Position numbers and translations under genes: made by a program. Shown here one piece after another: positions 1 to 9,115 of a DNA stretch of 45,219 nucleotides (position 1 is the stretch's first letter; the number at the start of each line of letters is the position of its first letter). The notes under the pieces were generated by a model that ran no database searches, was not told the DNA's origin, and was given only the letters and a program-made list of their open reading frames with translations. The DNA comes from Yoonia sp. GTDB taxonomy: Bacteria; Pseudomonadota; Alphaproteobacteria; Rhodobacterales; Rhodobacteraceae. The stretch covers positions 1 through 45,219 of the forward strand of contig JAQXEG010000040.1 in NCBI GenBank assembly GCA_029250945.1, written 5' to 3'.

Positions 1-259
<259 letters not shown>

Positions 260-428
260 AGCGGCGGCCTTTGATCACGTGTTTTCAAACACCTAATCCC
301 GTTTGGACATGTTTGAAAGGGTTGCAAGCCGCCAAGCCGCACGGGTTTCGCATAAAATGTCGCACGAACAGGCACTGACGATTTACGATTGATGTGGTAA
401 GCCACGCAAATGATCCGGTTTTGGCCCC

Positions 429-1001
429 ATGCGGTTGTTTGCAATCGCCACACTGCCCCCCGTAGTGTTGATCGCAGCGGCCTGCATTTGGGGCGGAATT
501 TGGGTGCTAGCGGCCGTTGCTTACCTAAGCGCGCTGACGGCAGGGCTGGACGAGGCGGTGCAACACATCACCCCACCCACCCAAGAGGCCGAGTTTCCGG
601 CGGCCACGGGTCTGTCCGTCGTGCTGGCCTTGTCACATTTTGTGCTGCTTTATCTGGTGATCACCGCGCTAAGCGGGGATGTGTTCGGCACATTGGAAAA
701 ACTCGGTATCTTTTTTGCATCGGGGTTCTTTTTCGGGCAAGTGAGCAATGTAAACGCCCATGAATTGATCCACCGCGGCGGGCGCAATCTGCACCGTTTG
801 GGCAAATGGGTTTACGTATCATTACTGTTCGGGCACCACACATCGGCGCATGTGTTGGTCCATCACAGACATGCCGCAACGCGCATGGACCCGTCGACAT
901 CGCGCAAGGGCGAAAGCTATTATCGGTTTGTGATACGGGCGTGGGTCGGGTCGTTTCGCATGGAGCTGGCGGCGCGTGATGGACCTGCTGGCCGGATTTG
1001 A
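429..1001 (+). pseudogene. Truncated AlkB-like alkane 1-monooxygenase
   Basis: The 190-residue frame has hydrophobic membrane segments (about residues 5-35, 60-80 and 92-105) and two histidine boxes of the membrane di-iron hydroxylase family: NAHELIHR, and a later GHH...AH...HH cluster. AlkB proteins are normally 340-400 residues with a third histidine box near the C-terminus, which is absent here. After SFRMEL the reading frame runs into a non-homologous tail and stops. In the next frame, positions 967-984 encode WRRVMD, which resembles the C-terminal end of AlkB proteins. This suggests an internal deletion of roughly 400 bases that also shifted the frame. Without the third box the di-iron site cannot be complete, so no terminal alkane hydroxylation is expected. 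Confidence 0.75.
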
Positions 1002-1041
1002 CCCACTGGTGTCACGCACCCCAATGGGACAAGCTGTCACC

Positions 1042-1434
1042 ATGCGATACCTGATCCTGATCTGCCTGATGGTGACACCCGCGATGGCCCAAGATGCCAT
1101 GAACGCCGCCGAATTCGACGCCTATACGCGCGGCAAAACACTCACCTTCAGGAATGCGGGGGCTGAGGCTTACGGCATTGAGCAATATCAGGACAACCGC
1201 CGTGTCATCTGGTCATTCCTCGACGGGGACTGCAGCAATGGCGTATGGTACAAAAGAAATGTAAACATCTGTTTTCGCTATAATTTTGACCCAGATCCGA
1301 AGTGTTAGAAATTCTACGACGACCCCGAGGGGCTGCGCGCAGTTTTCACCAGCCGCCCCGACAGCTCTGTCCTCTACGAGGCGCAAGACAGCAAGGAACC
1401 CCTAATCTGCCCAGGCCCGAACCTAGGGGTCTAG
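1042..1434 (+). pseudogene. Small secreted protein gene interrupted by one in-frame TAG
   Basis: An ATG at 1042 opens with a clear signal peptide (MRYLILICLMVTPAMA, cleavage expected before QD). The mature part is about 70 residues with two Cys before the break, and stops at a TAG at 1306-1308. The same frame continues for another 41 sense codons to a second TAG at 1432-1434, with protein-like composition throughout ([30 protein letters not shown]). I recall related small secreted Rhodobacteraceae proteins that have Cys-Trp at this position, so TGG to TAG is the simplest explanation. The function is unknown. A sequencing error or stop-codon readthrough would restore a 130-residue protein. The 3' end overlaps the end of xseA by 12 bases, tail to tail. 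Confidence 0.7.
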
Positions 1435-2913
1435 GGGCAAGCGACCATCAGCAAACTGGATCTCAAGCGATGCGGCCTTTTTCGCAGCCTGCGCGCTTGT
1501 GACCACGGCACCATCGGCACGCACGACAGCATATCCGCGCTCTAGCGTTGCCTGATAGCCTAGGGTTTCACGCAACCGGTCAAGCCCGTCCAAACGGGCC
1601 AAACGCGCGGCCTGATCTGACTGTGCACGCGCCGCCAAGCGGGCGGTCATTGCATCCAGACGGTCAAGTTTGCGGGTGATATCGCGACTGATCACATCAG
1701 ACCGCAACCCACGCGCCAACTGTGTCAAACGATCAGACTTACGCGCAATATCGCGGGCCACAACGTCCGCGTTTAATCCCCGCGCCGCATTCTGAAGCCG
1801 ATCATTTGCACGATCCAAACGCCCGCGCAGAACGCTTGAACGCAATGCACCCGACGCACGCGACAGCGCTAGTTCCTTGCGCGCAACAGCTTGACGCAAC
1901 GCAACAGGCAACCGTTCCGCCCATGTGTCAAACCGCTGGCGCGGCCCGTCCAAAAGGCTGTCCTTTTGCGGCAAACCGCGTGACAAATCGCGCAGCCGCT
2001 GTTGACGCTGTGACAATCCATTGCTCAGCGATGCACTCAGCCGCGCACCCTGTTGATCGACCCAAGCCATCAAATCCAGCCGGACCGGCACAGCCATTTC
2101 AGCCGCAGCCGTCGGCGTTGGCGCACGCATATCCGACACGAAATCAATCAGCGTTGTGTCCGTTTCATGGCCGACCGCAGAAATCAGCGGGATATCGGAT
2201 GCCACCGCCGCACGGGCTACGATTTCCTCGTTAAAGCCCCACAAATCCTCGAGCGATCCGCCACCGCGCGCCACGATAATCAGATCGGGCCGCGGCAACG
2301 CCCCGCCCGGTGTCATCGCGTTAAACCCGCGGATCGCATTGGCCACCTCCGGCGCACAGCGCTGGCCCTGCACGGCCACAGGCCAGACCAGCACCTTGCG
2401 CGGGAAACGATCTTGCAGACGGTGCAAAATATCTCGGATCACGGCCCCCGACGGGGATGTCACCACGCCAATCACCTCGGGCAGATACGGCAGTTCCTTT
2501 TTTCGTTCGGGATCAAAAAGCCCCTCTGAAGCCAGCTGCGCCTTGCGCTTTTCCAGCATCGCCATCAACGCGCCCGCACCAGCTGGTGCAACGTCCTCGA
2601 TGATCATCTGGTATTTGGATTGGCCGGGGAATGTGGTCAGCTTCCCGGTCGCGATCACCTCCATCCCCTCTTCGGGGCGGGTGGCTAACACTTGTGCGCG
2701 GCCCTTCCAGATTACACCCGCCAACACGGACCGATCGTCCTTAATATCCATGTAGATGTGCCCTGACGCGGGCCGCGACACGCGCCCGACCTCGCCACGC
2801 ACGCGCACATAGGAAAATCCGCCCTCGATGGCCTTTTTCACAGCCCCCGAAATTTCCGACACTGAGAATTCCGGCGCGTTATCGCCCGCTGGGTCGTCGT
2901 CAAACAGGTCCAT
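1423..2913 (-). CDS. xseA: Exodeoxyribonuclease VII large subunit
   Basis: The 496-residue protein starts [12 protein letters not shown] and enters an OB-fold nucleic-acid-binding domain within the first 110 residues ([31 protein letters not shown]). The catalytic domain contains [20 protein letters not shown] and the family signature [16 protein letters not shown]. The C-terminal third is a long, alanine- and arginine-rich coiled-coil region, as usual for XseA. It works with the small subunit XseB as a processive single-strand exonuclease that degrades DNA to oligonucleotides in repair and recombination. Length is somewhat above the E. coli protein, in line with the longer helical region of alphaproteobacteria. 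The gene is divergent from purD, a common roseobacter arrangement. xseB is not in the window. Confidence 0.95.
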   Translation of the reverse strand: MDLFDDDPAGDNAPEFSVSEISGAVKKAIEGGFSYVRVRGEVGRVSRPASGHIYMDIKDDRSVLAGVIWKGRAQVLATRPEEGMEVIATGKLTTFPGQSKYQMIIEDVAPAGAGALMAMLEKRKAQLASEGLFDPERKKELPYLPEVIGVVTSPSGAVIRDILHRLQDRFPRKVLVWPVAVQGQRCAPEVANAIRGFNAMTPGGALPRPDLIIVARGGGSLEDLWGFNEEIVARAAVASDIPLISAVGHETDTTLIDFVSDMRAPTPTAAAEMAVPVRLDLMAWVDQQGARLSASLSNGLSQRQQRLRDLSRGLPQKDSLLDGPRQRFDTWAERLPVALRQAVARKELALSRASGALRSSVLRGRLDRANDRLQNAARGLNADVVARDIARKSDRLTQLARGLRSDVISRDITRKLDRLDAMTARLAARAQSDQAARLARLDGLDRLRETLGYQATLERGYAVVRADGAVVTSAQAAKKAASLEIQFADGRLPLDP

Positions 2914-2983
2914 CTTGCGCCCTTGTGATCACTTCGAGACAACAATAGAACGCAAGCAGACAAAGGCCAAGCAGGAGAGTGCC

Positions 2984-4246
2984 ATGAACATCCTCATTTT
3001 AGGCAGCGGCGGGCGCGAACACAGCCTCGCGTGGGCAATCCAGCAGAACCCGAAATGCGACCGGCTGATCGTGGCCCCGGGGAATGCAGGCATCGCGCAA
3101 ATGTGCGACTGCGCCGACATCGACATCCTCGATGGGGACAGCGTGGCAACTTTCGCCGAAGAAAACGCCATTGATTTTGTGATCATTGGGCCAGAAGCAC
3201 CGCTTGCCGCTGGTGTCTCCGACCGTCTGCGTGACGCCGGACTGTTGGTTTTCGGACCTTCGAGGGCTGCAGCGGCGCTTGAAGCATCCAAATCTTTCAC
3301 AAAAGCGATCTGCGACGCAGCAAACGCGCCCACAGCCAGTTATGGCCACTTCCATAACGCCGCAGACGCCAAGGCCCACATCAAGGCCAACGGCGCCCCC
3401 ATCGTGGTTAAAGCTGACGGGCTTGCCGCAGGCAAAGGCGTGATTGTAGCCATGTCTGAGGTCGAAGCACTGGCAGCCATCGACGACATGTTCGACGGAT
3501 CATTCGGCGACGCGGGCGCAGAGGTCGTGATCGAAGAATTCATGGACGGCGAAGAGGCGTCGTTCTTTGTCTTGTGCGACGGCACCGACATCCTGCCCAT
3601 CGGCACCGCCCAAGACCACAAACGCGTGGGCGAAGGCGATACCGGCCCCAACACCGGCGGCATGGGCGCCTATTGCCCAGCACCCGTGATGACCGACGCC
3701 GTTACTGCCAAGGCCATGGACGAAATCGTGCGCCCCTGCATGGACGAGATGCGCAAACGCGGCACCCCGTTCGAAGGCGTGCTCTTCGTCGGCTTGATGA
3801 TCAAGGACGAACAACCGCGCTTGGTTGAATACAACGTGCGCTTTGGCGATCCCGAATGCCAAACGCTGATGATGCGCCTTGGCGGTCAAGTACTGGACCT
3901 GTTGCAAGCCTGCGCCGAACACCGGCTGTCCGACATTTCGGCCACTTGGGGCGATGATCACGCCATCACAATAGTCATGGCCGCCAACGGCTACCCCGGA
4001 TCATACGAAAAGGGCAGCATCATCAATGGCTTGGACGCGCTACCAGCGGATAGCAAAAACATGGTCTTCCACGCAGGCACGAAAGCAGCGGATGGTCAAA
4101 TCACGGCCACCGGCGGGCGTGTTTTGGCCGTCACAGCGCGCGGCGAAACCCTGCCAGAGGCCCGCGACCGCGCCTATGCAATGACCAAATCCATCAAGTG
4201 GGCAGGCGGTTTTTACCGCAGCGACATCGGCTGGCGCGCGCTCTAA
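2984..4246 (+). CDS. purD: Phosphoribosylamine--glycine ligase (GARS)
   Basis: The gene encodes 420 residues from the ATG at 2984, which follows a strong ribosome site (AGGAGAG). The frame is open further upstream, but that stretch overlaps xseA and lacks the family N-terminus. The protein begins MNILILGSGGREHSLAWAIQ, typical of PurD, and carries the ATP-grasp signatures KADGLAAGKGV, EEFMDGEEASFFVL and PNTGGMGAYCPAP. RFGDPECQ supplies expected metal and ATP contacts. It joins phosphoribosylamine and glycine using ATP in step two of cytoplasmic purine synthesis. It is divergent from xseA with about 70 bases between, which must hold both promoters. No other purine gene is adjacent. Confidence 0.97.
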   Translation: MNILILGSGGREHSLAWAIQQNPKCDRLIVAPGNAGIAQMCDCADIDILDGDSVATFAEENAIDFVIIGPEAPLAAGVSDRLRDAGLLVFGPSRAAAALEASKSFTKAICDAANAPTASYGHFHNAADAKAHIKANGAPIVVKADGLAAGKGVIVAMSEVEALAAIDDMFDGSFGDAGAEVVIEEFMDGEEASFFVLCDGTDILPIGTAQDHKRVGEGDTGPNTGGMGAYCPAPVMTDAVTAKAMDEIVRPCMDEMRKRGTPFEGVLFVGLMIKDEQPRLVEYNVRFGDPECQTLMMRLGGQVLDLLQACAEHRLSDISATWGDDHAITIVMAANGYPGSYEKGSIINGLDALPADSKNMVFHAGTKAADGQITATGGRVLAVTARGETLPEARDRAYAMTKSIKWAGGFYRSDIGWRAL

Positions 4247-4256
4247 CCGCTTCTAT

Positions 4257-4293
4257 TTGCCAAAAATGCCTCCGCCGGAGGCATCAGGTTTTC
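4257..4293. repeat. Dispersed intergenic hairpin repeat, copy 1
   Basis: The core GCCTCCGCCGGAGGC is an inverted repeat, preceded by TTGCCAAAAAT and followed by CATCAGGTTTTC. A closely similar 37-base stretch lies at 17422-17458 downstream of rpoH. It sits between the convergent purD and carD genes. It may act as a transcription terminator or be a small repetitive element of this genome. Confidence 0.7.
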
Positions 4294-4315
4294 GCCAGAA
4301 AACCGGACAGGAAAA

Positions 4316-4341
4316 GGGCGTCGCAATCACTTGCGACGCCC
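4316..4341 (-). terminator. Rho-independent terminator for carD
   Basis: GGGCGTCGCAA at 4316-4326 and its exact complement at 4331-4341 form an 11-bp stem with a 4-base loop. On the minus strand the stem is followed by CTTTTCC, giving a short U-run just after the carD stop at 4349. It may also help end purD transcription from the other side. Confidence 0.8.
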
Positions 4342-4348
4342 CAATCCA

Positions 4349-4855
4349 TTAGGCCGCGCGGGCCACCAATACGCTGTCGATCTCGGCGGATGCCGCATCT
4401 TCATCGTTACCAGCCACGGCCGCGATTTCGCGTGTCAGACGCTCGCGGGCGGCTTCATACAACTGGCGCTCTGAATAGCTCTGTTCGCGCTGATCGTCTT
4501 GGCGGTGCAAGTCACGCACAACTTCGGCAATCGCGATCAGATCGCCAGAGTTGATCTTTTGCTCGTATTCCTGCGCACGACGCGACCACATGGCCTTTTT
4601 CACCTTCGCTTTACCGCGCAGGGTCTTCATCGCGTGGGCCACAACATCAGGTGTTGCCAGCGCCCGCATCCCGACGTCGGTCGCCTTGTGGGTCGGCACG
4701 CGCAGGGTCATCTTGTCCTTTTCGAAAGCAATCACAAACAGCTCCAGCTCAAAACCAGCAACTTCTTGGGTTTCGATTGTCACAATCTTGCCAACGCCAT
4801 GCGCGGGATAGACCACAAATTCATTGGGGCTAAAGTCGTATTTCTTCTTACTCAT
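4349..4855 (-). CDS. carD: CarD-family RNA polymerase-binding transcription regulator
   Basis: The 168-residue protein starts at the ATG at 4855 (MSKKKYDFSPNEFVVYPAHG), with an AAGGA ribosome site just upstream. The open frame extends upstream, but that part is not family-like. Residues about 8-65 form the CarD/TRCF RNA-polymerase-interaction domain (VVYPAHGVGKI, LELFVIAFEKDKM, RVPTHKATDVGMR). The C-terminal part is the helical DNA-contacting domain (SRRAQEYEQKINSG, VVRDLHR). From the family, CarD binds the RNA polymerase beta lobe and stabilises open promoter complexes. In alphaproteobacteria it supports growth and stress-responsive transcription of many genes, including those for ribosome production. 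It lies downstream of fdxA but is separated by a terminator, so it should have its own promoter in 4856-4970. Confidence 0.93.
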   Translation of the reverse strand: MSKKKYDFSPNEFVVYPAHGVGKIVTIETQEVAGFELELFVIAFEKDKMTLRVPTHKATDVGMRALATPDVVAHAMKTLRGKAKVKKAMWSRRAQEYEQKINSGDLIAIAEVVRDLHRQDDQREQSYSERQLYEAARERLTREIAAVAGNDEDAASAEIDSVLVARAA

Positions 4856-4973
4856 GGTCGTCCTTTCAAGGCGCGCACAGACAAAAAAACCGGCGGGAAC
4901 AACAGGTTCTCGTCGGATCATCAGGCTGAATCTAAACGCTAATTCTTCGTGATCATTGGGTTAATATAACACA

Positions 4974-5003
4974 AAATCGCGCCACAAAGAAGGGGCGCGA
5001 TTT
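4974..5003 (-). terminator. Rho-independent terminator for fdxA
   Basis: AAATCGCGCC at 4974-4983 pairs perfectly with GGCGCGATTT at 4994-5003 around a 10-base loop. Read on the minus strand, the stem ends in TTTT and lies 50 bases after the fdxA stop. It separates fdxA from the downstream carD. Confidence 0.82.
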
Positions 5004-5052
5004 CAGATAGGTCAGTAGTAAAATCAATGCGTTACGGCAACAAGTGTCCGAA

Positions 5053-5388
5053 TCAGCCGCCTTCTCCCGGGGCTTCGGAGAACAGTTCCATCTTGCCTTC
5101 TTTGCCGTCCATTTCTTCCGCATTCGGAAGCTGGTCTTTTTTGGTAATGATGACCGGCCACATTTCGGAATACTTGCGGTTGAATTCAACCCATTTTTCC
5201 ATGTCAGGCTCGGTGTCAGGGCGGATCGCATCCGCTGGGCACTCAGGTTCGCACACACCACAGTCGATGCATTCGTCCGGGTGGATCACCAGCATGTTTT
5301 CACCTTCGTAAAAACAGTCCACGGGGCAAACCTCGACACAGTCGGTGTATTTGCAGGCAATGCAGTTGTCGTTGACGATATAGGTCAT
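5053..5388 (-). CDS. fdxA: Seven-iron ferredoxin FdxA
   Basis: The 111-residue acidic protein starts [17 protein letters not shown]. The cysteines visible at 9, 12, 17, 21, 25 and at 40, 43, 46, 50 fit the 7Fe pattern, with one [3Fe-4S] and one [4Fe-4S] cluster. The motif [12 protein letters not shown] is the complete second cluster-binding site. The C-terminal extension (about residues 60-111) is typical of the Azotobacter FdI/FdxA type, not of short bacterial 2[4Fe-4S] ferredoxins. It is a soluble, low-potential electron carrier; the redox partner cannot be read from the context. It follows the S4-domain gene by about 50 bases on the same strand, so it may be partly co-transcribed with the helicase operon. 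Confidence 0.95.
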   Translation of the reverse strand: MTYIVNDNCIACKYTDCVEVCPVDCFYEGENMLVIHPDECIDCGVCEPECPADAIRPDTEPDMEKWVEFNRKYSEMWPVIITKKDQLPNAEEMDGKEGKMELFSEAPGEGG

Positions 5389-5436
5389 GATCTCATCTCG
5401 AAATTAGTCTTCAACTTGCTAGGCGAAACGGATGGG

Positions 5437-5823
5437 TCAATCAAGGTCAAACGCGGCGCCAGCACGCGGTTTGGATTGCATGTCCCGCCGATCCTTCTTT
5501 GTGGGGCGTCCTTTTCCCTCAAACCGCGGGTTTTTGGGAACATGGACCTTGGGCGGCGACATATCGTCATACAGCGCTTGGGCCTCAGGCGCGGGGCCGC
5601 GGCGTGTCCCAAGCCCTAGGATTTTCACAATGCGCACATCTGTTTGCTGGTGAAAGGTCAGAACATCGCCTTCGCCCACGCCACGGGCAGGTTTTGCGGC
5701 CAGATCGCCGTTCACCCGCACCTTGCCAGTCGTGACAACAGTGGCCGCGATGGAGCGCGATTTGAAAAACCGCGCCTGCCATAGCCATTTGTCCAACCGG
5801 ATCGTATCGCGCTTGTCGCTCAA
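5437..5823 (-). CDS. S4-domain RNA-binding protein, HslR/Hsp15-like
   Basis: The 128-residue protein has an S4 RNA-binding domain in its first 65 residues (RLDKWLWQARFFKSRSIA, then GKVRVNGDLAAKPARGV) and a basic, disordered tail. This is the layout of heat-shock protein 15 (HslR), which binds stalled 50S subunits carrying a peptidyl-tRNA and helps recycle them. The start codon is TTG at 5821-5823, and it overlaps the TGA of the upstream helicase in the string TTGA. That overlap supports translational coupling and fixes the start, since no ATG lies nearby in frame. Coupling to an RNA helicase suggests a shared job in RNA or ribosome quality control. That role is inference. Confidence 0.88.
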   Translation of the reverse strand: MSDKRDTIRLDKWLWQARFFKSRSIAATVVTTGKVRVNGDLAAKPARGVGEGDVLTFHQQTDVRIVKILGLGTRRGPAPEAQALYDDMSPPKVHVPKNPRFEGKGRPTKKDRRDMQSKPRAGAAFDLD

Positions 5824-8456
5824 CCCTTTTTCAGCGCGGCAAGTGCCGCAAAGGGGTTGTCAGGGTCGATCTTCTTCTCTGCCTTTGGCTTGGCCGAGAA
5901 TTTCTGACGCTGATCGCCACCCTTGTTTGGCGGGCGCTTGCCCTTGCCCTTTGGCTTATTGTCGCGCTGTGGACGGGCATTTGCACGCGCCGCACGGCCA
6001 GCCCAAGTGAAGGTATAGAACACCTCCATCTCGGGCGCTGCGTCCTCGGCGGGCTTTTCGGCCCCTTCCGCAGGTGCAGGCTTCACCTTCTCCCGCTCGG
6101 CTTTCTCGGCCTTATAGCTAAGACCGGACATCAGGTCAGCGAATTGATCCAGCCTCATGCCAGTGATCGACAGCATATCGGCATTCGCCTCAAACCCGCC
6201 GCGGCTGTCCTTGTCGCGCAGCATATCGGCAAGGCGTTCCAGCATGTCGATGCGGATCGCTCGCTCGCCTGCGGCGCGGTAGCCGGACATGGCATAGAAG
6301 CCATGCACCGCGTCCTTGGCCGCTGGCACAGTGACCAGACCGGGTGGTGGGCTTTCGGGGAATTCGGACAGGTTCTTGGCCAAAGACCACAAAACCAGAC
6401 GCAGGCGCGTTGGCGCAGGCTTTAGCAGCAACGGCATAAAGATGGTGAACTGGCCAAAGCGGATACCATGCTTGCGCAGTGTGCCGCGCGCGTCCTGATC
6501 TAGTGCCTTCACCTCATCGGCGACGTCGCCACGCGGCACGATGCCAAAGGTTTCGACCAGACGGTAAGCAAAGCCCTTGGCCGCACCAACCAAGGTTTCG
6601 TCATTCTTGAGCGCCAAAAGCGGTTCAAACCCGGCGGCGATCTTGCGATCAATGAAGTGCTGCAAGCGGCGCTGCACCTTGGTCATGACGTCAGGCCCAG
6701 CCTCTTCGTCGACAAAGGCCACGACCTCTGGCTTGAGCGGATCGGAGCCAGCCACAAGCTTGCCCACAGCCGCATCGCCCCACATCAGACCACCTTGTTC
6801 GGTGAAATCCATCTCGGGATCGGGCGCGTTGTAAAACCGGTCCGCCAGCAGATTGAACTGCGGGGCCAACGCCTGAACGGACGCCTGACGCAATGTCTTG
6901 GCCTCGTCGGGGCTGCCTGCTTTATCCATGCGAAAGCGGAAGCCTTCGAGTTTGCCTACAAATTCACCCTCTACGGTGACTTCGCTTTTGTCGTTTACGT
7001 CAGCCAACAGGCTCTCCTTTTGCTTGAGGCGGCGAAGCAGAATGCTGGTCCGCCGGTCCACAAATCTTTGTGTCAATGCACCGTGCAGCGCATCTGATAA
7101 GCGGTCTTCTACCGCACGTGTTTCATCACGCCAATGGCTTTCGTCACGCAGCCACCCTTTGCGTTGCGCCACATAGGTCCATGTGCGGATATGTGCCAAC
7201 CGCTTGGAAAGCGTGTCAATGTCGCCATCCGTGCGGTCAATCCGGCGCACCTGAAGCCCGAACCAATTGGACGACACATGCCCATCTTGGTGCAAGTCGG
7301 TGAAAATCTGGGACAAAAGCCCCGCGTGTTCACCCCGACTGATACCACGGAAATCAGGTACGCGACACACATCCCACAAAAGCCGGACCGATGGGCCATC
7401 TTTCGCCCGCGCCGCGATAATCTCATCCGACGACAGCGCCTTGAGTGCCGCCAAATCGTCGCTTTCGCGCACCCGCATCAGCAGCGGATCATTGGTGCGT
7501 TCTTCTAGCGTTTGGATTAGGCGCTTCGGGCTACCGAACTGTAACGCACTGTTGCGCCAATGTAATTTCTGCACTGGCCGGAACTGATGTTCCATAATCG
7601 CGTTGGCCACGGCGTCATCAAGCGGCGGTGCCTCACCTGTCACACCAAAAGTGCCGTTTTCTGTAAAGCGCCCCGCACGCCCCGCAATTTGCGCCAGCTC
7701 TTCGGGCATCAAGTGGCGCATCCGCTGGCCGTCAAATTTCGTCAGGCTGGAAAACGCGACGTGGCTGATATCAAGGTTCAGGCCCATCCCGATCGCATCC
7801 GTGGCGACCAGATAATCAACATCACCGTTCTGGTACATTTCGACCTGCGCGTTGCGGGTGCGCGGGCTCAGCGCGCCCATCACAACCGCTGCCCCGCCCT
7901 TTTGACGGCGCAACAATTCCGCAATCGCATAGACATTTTCGACCGAGAACCCGACAATCGCGGCCCTCGCGGGCATGCGGCTTAACTTTTTCGAACCTGA
8001 ATAGGTCAGCGTCGACATACGTTCACGGCGCAGAAATTCTGCTTGGGGAATCAACTCTGCAATCGGCTGGCGCATCGTTTCAGCGCCCAGAAACAATGTT
8101 TCCCGCAGGCCACGGGCATTCAGCAAACGGTCGGTGAACACATGCCCGCGTTCGGGATCAGCGCAAAGCTGCACCTCGTCAATCGCCAGAAAATCGCAGC
8201 CCATGCCCTCTGGCATCGCCTCGACCGTGCACACCCAATAGGCGGCACGCGGTGGCACAATCCGTTCCTCGCCCGTGATCATCGCAACCACACCGGGGCC
8301 TTTGATCGCAACGATCCGGTCATACACCTCGCGCGCGAGCAAGCGCAGCGGCAGGCCGATCACCCCCGATTTATGGGACAACATACGCTCAATCGCGTAG
8401 TGGGTTTTGCCGGTATTCGTCGGCCCAAGAACGGCCGTCACACGGGAATTTATCAT
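5820..8456 (-). CDS. SUV3-like ATP-dependent RNA helicase
   Basis: The 878-residue protein starts MINSRVTAVLGPTNTGKTHY; the Walker A motif GPTNTGKT is at residues 11-18. A DEVQ box (AIDEVQLC) follows near residue 95, LFLGAET is motif III, and QIAGRAGRFT near residue 260 is motif VI. This set is characteristic of the Suv3 branch of superfamily 2, better known from the mitochondrial degradosome. The C-terminal 80 residues are very rich in Lys, Pro and Gln and probably disordered, ending DPDNPFAALAALKKG. The substrate in alphaproteobacteria is not established as far as I know. Family knowledge points to unwinding of structured RNA or RNA-DNA, perhaps with a 3' exonuclease. It is the first gene of an operon with the S4 protein. 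Confidence 0.88.
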   Translation of the reverse strand: MINSRVTAVLGPTNTGKTHYAIERMLSHKSGVIGLPLRLLAREVYDRIVAIKGPGVVAMITGEERIVPPRAAYWVCTVEAMPEGMGCDFLAIDEVQLCADPERGHVFTDRLLNARGLRETLFLGAETMRQPIAELIPQAEFLRRERMSTLTYSGSKKLSRMPARAAIVGFSVENVYAIAELLRRQKGGAAVVMGALSPRTRNAQVEMYQNGDVDYLVATDAIGMGLNLDISHVAFSSLTKFDGQRMRHLMPEELAQIAGRAGRFTENGTFGVTGEAPPLDDAVANAIMEHQFRPVQKLHWRNSALQFGSPKRLIQTLEERTNDPLLMRVRESDDLAALKALSSDEIIAARAKDGPSVRLLWDVCRVPDFRGISRGEHAGLLSQIFTDLHQDGHVSSNWFGLQVRRIDRTDGDIDTLSKRLAHIRTWTYVAQRKGWLRDESHWRDETRAVEDRLSDALHGALTQRFVDRRTSILLRRLKQKESLLADVNDKSEVTVEGEFVGKLEGFRFRMDKAGSPDEAKTLRQASVQALAPQFNLLADRFYNAPDPEMDFTEQGGLMWGDAAVGKLVAGSDPLKPEVVAFVDEEAGPDVMTKVQRRLQHFIDRKIAAGFEPLLALKNDETLVGAAKGFAYRLVETFGIVPRGDVADEVKALDQDARGTLRKHGIRFGQFTIFMPLLLKPAPTRLRLVLWSLAKNLSEFPESPPPGLVTVPAAKDAVHGFYAMSGYRAAGERAIRIDMLERLADMLRDKDSRGGFEANADMLSITGMRLDQFADLMSGLSYKAEKAEREKVKPAPAEGAEKPAEDAAPEMEVFYTFTWAGRAARANARPQRDNKPKGKGKRPPNKGGDQRQKFSAKPKAEKKIDPDNPFAALAALKKG

Positions 8457-8490
8457 TGGTTTCCAGCAACTTAAGCGGGAGCACGCGGGG

Positions 8491-9045
8491 TTAAAGCGCC
8501 TGCCCCTCCAATTCCAATTTCAAACGATCTGCCGCCTCTTGCACATCCGCAGATGTGGGGTGCAGCGCGAGCACAGCCTCATACACCTCAAGCGCGTCGG
8601 CCTTACGATCCAGATTTTCCATGATGATGGCAAAGCCACGCATTGCCGCAAAATGACGCGGGTTCATCGCCAGCGTTTGCCGCAAATCATCCAACGCAAG
8701 CCCCATCATGCCCAGCAAATAATATGCGGTGGCACGGTTGTGATAGGCTTCGGCAAAATCGGGGGCATGATCAACAAGCGCGCTGAAATGATCCAACGCC
8801 GCATCTGCATCCCCATCCTCGAGCGCGTCCTTGCCGCGTTTGAGCAGCAAATCAAAACTGGCAGAGCCACTTTTCTCCCAAATACCAATGATTTGCTTCT
8901 CAATCCGCGCACCCGCATTCCTCTCGGCCTGCGCTAGATCGGTGAAAAGTTCGTCCAACGTGGCCGCACCAGCAGGCATAGAGAATCCCACTATCAGCAC
9001 AAGTGCCGTAACGATACATTTGAAGCGAGAAGTTTGCGTGACCAT
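8491..9045 (-). CDS. Exported tetratricopeptide-repeat protein
   Basis: The 184-residue protein starts at 9045 (MVTQTSRFKCIVTALVLIVG) with a signal peptide ending about AGA-ATLDELF. The longer open frame upstream reads through the promoter of the divergent SCP2 gene and is not protein-like. After about residue 60 it has three TPR-like helical pairs (LLKRGKDALEDGDADAALDH, PDFAEAYHNRATAYYLLGM, PRHFAAMRGFAIIMENLDR). Such proteins usually act as periplasmic protein-protein adaptors. The partner cannot be identified. It lies 34 bases upstream of the helicase start on the other side of its own stop, so the two are arranged as TPR then helicase on the minus strand and may be co-transcribed. Confidence 0.85.
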   Translation of the reverse strand: MVTQTSRFKCIVTALVLIVGFSMPAGAATLDELFTDLAQAERNAGARIEKQIIGIWEKSGSASFDLLLKRGKDALEDGDADAALDHFSALVDHAPDFAEAYHNRATAYYLLGMMGLALDDLRQTLAMNPRHFAAMRGFAIIMENLDRKADALEVYEAVLALHPTSADVQEAADRLKLELEGQAL

Positions 9046-9115
9046 ACTTCTAATGTAGCGTAACAAACGCCATGTGCCAGAGGGCGCAGGCCCCAAAGAA
9101 CCAAAAGGACTAAGA

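Noticed and set aside
976-1308. 110-residue protein starting at GTG 976
   Set aside because: The signal peptide starts at 1042, and the extra residues are explained as leftover AlkB coding sequence.
1722-2755. Plus-strand open frames opposite xseA
   Set aside because: They are antisense shadows of a well-conserved gene, with no ribosome sites or recognisable domains.
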